From: a virus
DNA length: 33,391 bases
Virus record (IMG/VR): IMGVR_UViG_3300010354_000019
Span: 1 to 33,391 of that record
Strand: one strand, 5' to 3'
The position numbers and the translations under genes were made by a program. Shown here piece by piece: positions 28,501-33,391 of the stretch (position 1 is the first letter of the stretch; each line of letters opens with the position of its first letter). The notes below the pieces were generated by a model. That model did no database searches, was not told the origin of the DNA, and saw nothing but the letters and a program-made list of their open reading frames with translations.

Positions 28501-30261
28501 ATGCTCGCCACTTGGGGGTGCAGCACGTTCCCAAAACCCACGCTGTCGTTAGACTTTGCGGGGGCGACTAGCCTTGATTCCCGAGTGACCTTCTCTCGCG
28601 GCAGTCAGGCAACGCTGTTTGACTCCACGGGTACGCTGAAGTACGCGAAGCATAATCTGCTGTTGCAGTCTCAAAACTTTGCTACCACTTGGTCAGCAAA
28701 CAACGTATCCGTTTCAACAGACTCCACTTCTGCTCCTGACGGGACAACCACCGCAGACACATTGAATGACGGAGTTGTTGCCGCTGCATCTCACTCATTA
28801 ATTCAGACTCCAACGATTGGAGTATCAACAACTTACGTTGCAAGTTTTTTTGCAAAAAATGTTGATCGTAGATATGTTGGATTTGCAATTTCAACGACAT
28901 CATCCAACAACTACGGAACAGTAGAGTTTGATTTGAATGGCGCAGGCGCGGTTAGCAGAACAGCCGTTCTTGGGACTGGCTTTGCCATTGTCTCGTCGTC
29001 AATTACAAGCGTGGGAGATGGCTGGTTTAGATGTGTTGCCACCATTACAACCGGAACTGCTGCTGTAACTGACGGTAGAACAACTCTTTACTTATCGGAT
29101 GGTGCTGGCGCATTTGATTCCAGAGGCCGAGCAACATATTCAGGTGCAAATGCAAGCATTTACGCTTGGGGCGCTCAATTTAACCTCGCCAACATGGAAG
29201 GCGGCGTTACCTCGTCGCTGACGACGTATTACCCGACGACGACTGCGGCCTACTACGCCCCTCGCTTTGACTACAACCCCTCTACGCTACAGCCGCTCGG
29301 CTTGCTCATTGAGGAGCAACGGACGAATAGTTTCCCCAATAGCAACGACTTTTCTAACGCGACTTACTGGACGGTTTACGGTACTGCAGTTGCTACAGCC
29401 GGAGCAGCGACGGGGCCTGATGGTTTAACGTCTGCATCAAACTTGGCTGGTGCAACCGACACCACGTTGAGCGGAAACAACATAGAAGAATCTGTCAGCA
29501 TTTCTGCCTCAACTGCCTACACATTTTCTGTTTTCGTTAAATCAAATGGCGGTACGGAAGTTGTTTTACGACTGCGTGACTCAACGGGCGGATCAACTTC
29601 TACTGCTACGTTGACAGTCACCTCCGCATGGCAATGCATATCGCTGACCAGAACGATGGCTGTTGGCGCAACTTCGGTTCGCTGCATTATTGGGCAGACG
29701 AACGGAAACATTTTAATTTACGGCGCACAACTAGAAGCCGGTGCTTTTGCAACGTCCTACATCCCGACCACAACCACCGCCCTGACTCGCAACGCAGATG
29801 TGGCGACGATGACGGGGACAAATTTCTCGTCGTGGTACAACACAAGTGAAGGGACGCTGTTTGCTCAGTTTTTACGCACGGCCCCAACGAACTCGTCGCA
29901 AGCGCGTGTATTTAGTTTGAGCGTTGGAGCAAACACGGGGTTAATTGAACTCTATCAAGTGAATGTGACTGACCCGGCCGCGCAAATTATCAATACAGCA
30001 ACTCAAGCCCAATGGCTTACAAGTGGATACGTTGTGGGCGCGCCAATACGTCAAGCCTTAGCCTACAAATTAAACGACTCTAATGCGTCTTTTAATGGCA
30101 GCGCAGAAACGCCCGATACCGTTTGCACAATACCAAGCGTCACACAAGCAAATATCGGCAACCGACAAGACTTGGTACGAGCATTAAACGGATATGTGCA
30201 ACGCCTTTCGTATTACCCCACGCGCCTACCTAACAGCACTTTGCAGGCACTCACGGCATGA
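28501..30261 (+). CDS. Phage spike/fibre with duplicated carbohydrate-binding-like modules
   Basis: A 586-aa beta protein started at ATG 28501. Two related modules are visible: one at about 50-245 (HNLLLQSQNFATTWSANNVS, APDGTTTADTL, closing IYAWGAQFNLANMEGG...YYPTTTAA) and one at about 275-435 (NSFPNSNDFSNATYWTVYG, GPDGLTSASNL, closing LIYGAQLEAGAFATSYIPTT). They resemble phage head-spike fibre modules of the 'NLL-x-S-x-x-F' type, carbohydrate-binding jelly rolls. A LamG-like C-terminal domain follows (GTLFAQFLRTAP; YVQRLSYYPTRL). It is probably a receptor or glycan-binding spike. Confidence 0.76.
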   Translation: MLATWGCSTFPKPTLSLDFAGATSLDSRVTFSRGSQATLFDSTGTLKYAKHNLLLQSQNFATTWSANNVSVSTDSTSAPDGTTTADTLNDGVVAAASHSLIQTPTIGVSTTYVASFFAKNVDRRYVGFAISTTSSNNYGTVEFDLNGAGAVSRTAVLGTGFAIVSSSITSVGDGWFRCVATITTGTAAVTDGRTTLYLSDGAGAFDSRGRATYSGANASIYAWGAQFNLANMEGGVTSSLTTYYPTTTAAYYAPRFDYNPSTLQPLGLLIEEQRTNSFPNSNDFSNATYWTVYGTAVATAGAATGPDGLTSASNLAGATDTTLSGNNIEESVSISASTAYTFSVFVKSNGGTEVVLRLRDSTGGSTSTATLTVTSAWQCISLTRTMAVGATSVRCIIGQTNGNILIYGAQLEAGAFATSYIPTTTTALTRNADVATMTGTNFSSWYNTSEGTLFAQFLRTAPTNSSQARVFSLSVGANTGLIELYQVNVTDPAAQIINTATQAQWLTSGYVVGAPIRQALAYKLNDSNASFNGSAETPDTVCTIPSVTQANIGNRQDLVRALNGYVQRLSYYPTRLPNSTLQALTA

Positions 30262-30572
30262 ACGACTACTACCTCAAAGCAGCCGACGCCACAGCCCTGT
30301 ACGACGTATTAGAGGCGGCAGGCGTTGTGACTGAGGGCGACCAAGGCTGGCACGTTACGGACGGCCATAAGTACGCTCTAGATGTGATCGGCGCGATCTA
30401 CAAGCCGACCGGCAAGGTATTGCAGACCGACGACGGCGAAGTGCCGGAGATGAAACCAGTTGACGGTTTCCACGCTAATGTGCGTGTCATTAACATGAGC
30501 GATTTTGATGTTAATAAAATCGCAGAAATCTTACTTGAGCCACCGGCAAACCCGGTGAGGGGTTGGGCATGA
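30258..30572 (+). CDS. Conserved small phage protein downstream of spike
   Basis: A 104-aa alpha/beta protein (MNDYYLKAADATALYDVLEA start; YKPTGKVLQTDDGEVPEMKP; FHANVRVINMSDFDV). It overlaps the spike stop (ATGA) and the next gene. Proteins of this kind commonly follow phage fibre genes; a fibre-assembly role is possible but not shown. Confidence 0.66.
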   Translation: MNDYYLKAADATALYDVLEAAGVVTEGDQGWHVTDGHKYALDVIGAIYKPTGKVLQTDDGEVPEMKPVDGFHANVRVINMSDFDVNKIAEILLEPPANPVRGWA

Positions 30573-30736
30573 ACAGAAAACCCGGTTTGTACGCCAATAT
30601 ACTTGCTAAACAGGAGCGCATAAAAGCAGGCTCCGGTGAGCGAATGAAGCGTTCTGGTGAGGAAGGGCGCCCGACCGCTGCTGACTTCAAGCAAGCTGCT
30701 AAAACCGCTAAACCAAAAAACAAAGGTTACGCATGA
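30569..30736 (+). CDS. 55-aa basic conserved phage protein
   Basis: ATG 30569 overlaps the preceding TGA; the product MNRKPGLYANILAKQERIKA continues with GSGERMKRSGEEGRPTAADF and KQAAKTAKPK, very basic. Short proteins of the M-N-R-K-P-G-L-Y-x-N-I type are seen beside DUF6321 genes in many phages. It could bind nucleic acid. The TGA overlaps the next start. Confidence 0.72.
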   Translation: MNRKPGLYANILAKQERIKAGSGERMKRSGEEGRPTAADFKQAAKTAKPKNKGYA

Positions 30737-31029
30737 GCGCAGCGTGGACACGCAAGGCTGGACAGAACCCACGCGGCGGTTTGAACGCCAAGGGTCGTGC
30801 CAGCTACAAGGCCGAGACGGGTGGCACCCTCAAGCCGCCGGTCAAGAAAGGCGACAATCCGCGCCGCGCATCGTTTTTAGCCCGCATGGGCAACATGGCT
30901 GGCCCGATGGAAAAGAACGGGGAGCCGACACGCCTTGCGCTTGCCCTCCGCGCATGGGGAGCGAGCAGCAAAGAGGACGCCCGCGCCAAGGCCAAGGCCA
31001 TTAGCGCCCGCAACAAAGGGAAAGACTGA
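30733..31029 (+). CDS. DUF6321-like basic protein
   Basis: A 98-aa basic protein with WTRKAGQNPRGGLNAKGRAS, GGTLKPPVKKGDNPRRASFL and LALALRAWGASSKEDARAKA, matching the DUF6321 family of phage and bacterial small proteins. It overlaps the previous and next genes by 4 and 1 bases. Role unknown; its place before the portal suggests late expression. Confidence 0.75.
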   Translation: MSAAWTRKAGQNPRGGLNAKGRASYKAETGGTLKPPVKKGDNPRRASFLARMGNMAGPMEKNGEPTRLALALRAWGASSKEDARAKAKAISARNKGKD

Positions 31030-33050
31030 TGGAACAGATGACGCAACCAGAATTGGATAAGTACCTCAAGATCGTTGGTGCTTATGACAACGAGTTTGCC
31101 AAGTGGACGGCTCGCACCAAGAAGATCATCAAGCGTTACCGCGACGACACCCGTGGTCAAAGCCTGACGGAATCGGCCAAGTTCAACATCCTTTGGTCAA
31201 ACATCCAGACACTCAAGCCAGCGGTGTATTCCAAGCTCCCGAAGGCCGACATCAGCCGCCGCTTTGGCGACAATGACCCCGTGGGCCGCGTGGCAGGGCA
31301 ACTGCTAGAGCGCGCCATTGACTTTGAAATTGAGCATTACGCCGATTACCGCTCCACGATGACGTATTGCGTAGAGGATCGGTTTTTGGGTGGTCGTGGC
31401 ACCGCATGGGTGCGCTACGAACCGCATACCGCCCCGATTGGCATTGCCGACGATGGCGTGTCCATCACCTCCAACATTGAGCAGGGCGAGGGTGCGCCGC
31501 CCCCGATGGAGCGCATTGAATATGAGTGCGCTCCGGTGGATTACGTTCATTGGCGCGATTTCGGCCACTCACAAGCCCGCACATGGGAAGAAGTCACTTG
31601 CGTATGGCGCTGGGTGTACATGACCCGTGAGGCGCTTGTGGAACGTTTTGGCGAGGAAACCGCCCGACGCATCCCGCTTGACCAAGGCCCAGAGCCGCTA
31701 AACGCCTACAACGAATCCAAGCGCAGTTATAACCGCGCCAAGATTTGTGAACTGTGGGACAAGGAAAGCGAAAAGGTTTATTGGTTCTCCAAGGGGCTGC
31801 CGCAGTTTATTGATGTGCGCGACGATCCGTTGGGTCTGGAAGGGTTCTTCCCGTGCGCCAAGCCGCTGTATTCCACAACGACTAGCGACACGCTGGTTCC
31901 CGTCCCCGATTTTGTCCTGTACCAAGATCAGGCAATGGAGTTGGACATCCTGTCCGACCGCATTGACGGCTTGGTCAAGGCTTTGCGCGTCCGAGGCGTA
32001 TACGACGCAAGCCAACCGGCATTGCAGCGCCTCTTAACCGAAGGTGACAACAATGCTCTTATTCCAGTTGATAAGTGGATGGCTTTCAGCGAAAAGGGAG
32101 GACTTAAAGGCAGCATTGACCTCCTCCCGCTGGACACGCTGGCTAATGCCCTCCTCCAATGCTACCGAGCAAGAGAGGACATCAAGTCCCAAATCTACGA
32201 AATCACGGGCATCTCGGACATCATCCGAGGCGCGTCGTTCGCCTCCGAAACCGCAACCGCGCAGCAAATAAAGGGGCAGTACGCCAACCTCCGCTTGCGT
32301 TCTATGCAAGAGGATGTAGCGCTGTTCGCCTCGGAGTTGATTCGCCTCAAGGCGCAGGTCATGTGCTTGCACTACCAGCCCGAGACGATTTTGGCCTACG
32401 CCGCCGCCCAGCAGATGACGCCAGCGGATCAACAGTTGATCCCGCAAGCGTTGGAACTGCTGCGCGACAAGCCGCTGCGTAACTTCCGCGTGGACATCGC
32501 CGCCGACAGCCTCGTCCAGATTGACGAAGCGCAGATGAAGCAAGACCGTTTGCAGTTCTTGCAGGCATTTGGCGGCTTCCTTGCCCAAGCGCTGCCGGTC
32601 GGTCAAGCATCGCCCGAGATGGTGCCGATGATGATGGAACTGATGCGCTTTGGTATGCAGGCGTTTAAGGCCGCACGCCCGATTGAGGGTCAGATTGACC
32701 AGACGTTGCAGCAGTTGGCGCAAGCGGCGTCCCAACGCGGCCCTGATGGCGCAGAGCAGATGCAGCAAGCGGCCATGCAGCAGCGCGGGCAAATGGAAGC
32801 GTCCAAGATGCAAATGGAATCGGCGCTTACGCAAGCCAAGATGCAACACGAATTGCAGATGGAACAAATCCGTCAGCAAGCCAAAATGGCGATGGAGCAG
32901 CAGAAAATGGACTTTGAGGCACGCCTCAAGGCCGCTGAACTGCAACAGAAGCAGATGGCAGATCGTTACAAGGCCGATATGGACGCCCAAACCAAGCTCA
33001 TCATCGCGCAGATGGGCAAAACCATGACAACTTCACCGTTTGAGCAATGA
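31029..33050 (+). CDS. Portal protein
   Basis: A 673-aa portal of the large podoviral kind. The N-terminal part has KKIIKRYRDDTRGQSLTESA and FNILWSNIQTLKPAVYSKLP, the clip/wing region follows (VEDRFLGGRGTAWVRYEPH; EYECAPVDYVHWRDFGHS), and the stem carries EITGISDIIRGASFASETAT with QQIKGQYANLRLRSMQEDV near 395-435, a hallmark of this family. The C-terminal 110 residues form a long Gln/Met/Lys-rich helix (MQMESALTQAKMQHELQMEQ), like the barrel of P22-type portals. Start ATG 31029 in a TGATGG overlap. Confidence 0.9.
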   Translation: MEQMTQPELDKYLKIVGAYDNEFAKWTARTKKIIKRYRDDTRGQSLTESAKFNILWSNIQTLKPAVYSKLPKADISRRFGDNDPVGRVAGQLLERAIDFEIEHYADYRSTMTYCVEDRFLGGRGTAWVRYEPHTAPIGIADDGVSITSNIEQGEGAPPPMERIEYECAPVDYVHWRDFGHSQARTWEEVTCVWRWVYMTREALVERFGEETARRIPLDQGPEPLNAYNESKRSYNRAKICELWDKESEKVYWFSKGLPQFIDVRDDPLGLEGFFPCAKPLYSTTTSDTLVPVPDFVLYQDQAMELDILSDRIDGLVKALRVRGVYDASQPALQRLLTEGDNNALIPVDKWMAFSEKGGLKGSIDLLPLDTLANALLQCYRAREDIKSQIYEITGISDIIRGASFASETATAQQIKGQYANLRLRSMQEDVALFASELIRLKAQVMCLHYQPETILAYAAAQQMTPADQQLIPQALELLRDKPLRNFRVDIAADSLVQIDEAQMKQDRLQFLQAFGGFLAQALPVGQASPEMVPMMMELMRFGMQAFKAARPIEGQIDQTLQQLAQAASQRGPDGAEQMQQAAMQQRGQMEASKMQMESALTQAKMQHELQMEQIRQQAKMAMEQQKMDFEARLKAAELQQKQMADRYKADMDAQTKLIIAQMGKTMTTSPFEQ

Positions 33051-33391
33051 AACGCACCTACGTCTATATAGATGGCGAGTTTGTGGAGCGCAAGAAAGAC
33101 TCCAAGGGCCGCTATCACTATGTCCAAGGCGACATTCAGCCTTACAAGAGCATGGTTGACGGCTCCATGATCACCTCGCGTTCTATGCACCGCCGACACC
33201 TTAAGGCGCACAACTGCATAGAAGTCGGTAACGAAGACCCGACGAAGCACGCGCCCAAGCGCACCGAAGACAAATCGCGCCTAGAACGCTTGAAATACGA
33301 AGTGAACAAGCGTTTTACGAACGAACAGGCAGACCGCCTAATCCGACAGATACGGCAAGAGATGAATTTCACCAATCCCCACAGGAGAGGC
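33047..33391 (+). CDS. 5' part of conserved phage protein split by the contig ends (continues at 124-135)
   Basis: ATG 33047 overlaps the portal stop (ATGA). The frame MKRTYVYIDGEFVERKKDSK runs off the window in phase with codon 124 of the start, where it ends at 135. The combined product is 118 aa with GDIQPYKSMVDGSMITSRSM and HRRHLKAHNCIEVGNEDPTK, a segment conserved in proteins between portal and scaffold in related phages. It may be a structural accessory; no catalytic motif was seen. Confidence 0.85.
   Translation, partial: MKRTYVYIDGEFVERKKDSKGRYHYVQGDIQPYKSMVDGSMITSRSMHRRHLKAHNCIEVGNEDPTKHAPKRTEDKSRLERLKYEVNKRFTNEQADRLIRQIRQEMNFTNPHRRG
33269..33391. repeat. Right copy of 123-bp terminal direct repeat
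   Basis: Exact copy of bases 1-123; see that entry. Confidence 0.97.

Noticed and set aside
32034-32990. 318-aa open frame on the minus strand opposite the portal gene
   Set aside because: Leu/His/Arg-rich shadow of the Gln/Met-rich portal codons; the portal is unambiguous on the other strand.

Overview
The window is a complete or near-complete genome of a small tailed bacteriophage. The first 123 bases (1-123) recur exactly as the last 123 (33269-33391), and one reading frame runs intact across the junction. The molecule is therefore best read as a circularly closed assembly of about 33,268 bp. The virion gene set (TerS, TerL, portal, scaffold, HK97-like capsid, adaptor, tail hub, three long ejection-type proteins, an S74 fibre), with no tape measure, sheath or tail tube, points to a short-tailed podovirus. 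The Gram-negative style SD sites, the GH24 lysozyme, the GTA-type holin and the NinB, YbcO and ERF homologues suggest a proteobacterial host. This is an inference; no host marker is visible.

Layout. 26642-33391 plus 1-18456 (through the junction) is one rightward late region: packaging (TerS/TerL), a beta-rich spike, small conserved proteins, portal, scaffold, capsid, decoration-like proteins, a DUF115-like enzyme, neck and tail proteins, GNAT, ejection proteins, S74 fibre, and a lysis cassette interrupted by a GIY-YIG homing endonuclease. It ends with a Fis-HTH/metallophosphatase gene and a Cys-rich small protein. 18450-23195 is a tightly overlapped leftward early operon starting near 23270: two small conserved proteins, two micro-ORFs, ERF recombinase, an SSB-like protein, a PD-(D/E)XK-like nuclease, a glycosyltransferase, NinB, a YbcO-like protein, unknowns and a tRNA-Gln. 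23326-24889 is a short rightward regulatory and replication block: a Cro/YdaS-like regulator, a hairpin-rich spacer, a DUF1376 protein carrying iteron-like repeats, an unknown gene and a VRR-NUC-like nuclease. 24867-26578 is an accessory block: a lone leftward methyltransferase, a DUF5856-like protein and a two-part unknown protein.

How it fits together. No DNA polymerase, helicase, primase, RNA polymerase or integrase is recognisable. Replication probably recruits host machinery, perhaps at an origin inside the DUF1376 gene, with ERF, the SSB-like protein, nucleases and NinB driving recombination. The most noteworthy points are the candidate internal origin, the hairpin cluster after the regulator, the compact ERF/SSB-like/nuclease cassette followed by a glycosyltransferase, the homing endonuclease in the lysis cassette, a lysozyme with an altered catalytic triad, and several translationally coupled micro-ORFs of 37-55 aa.
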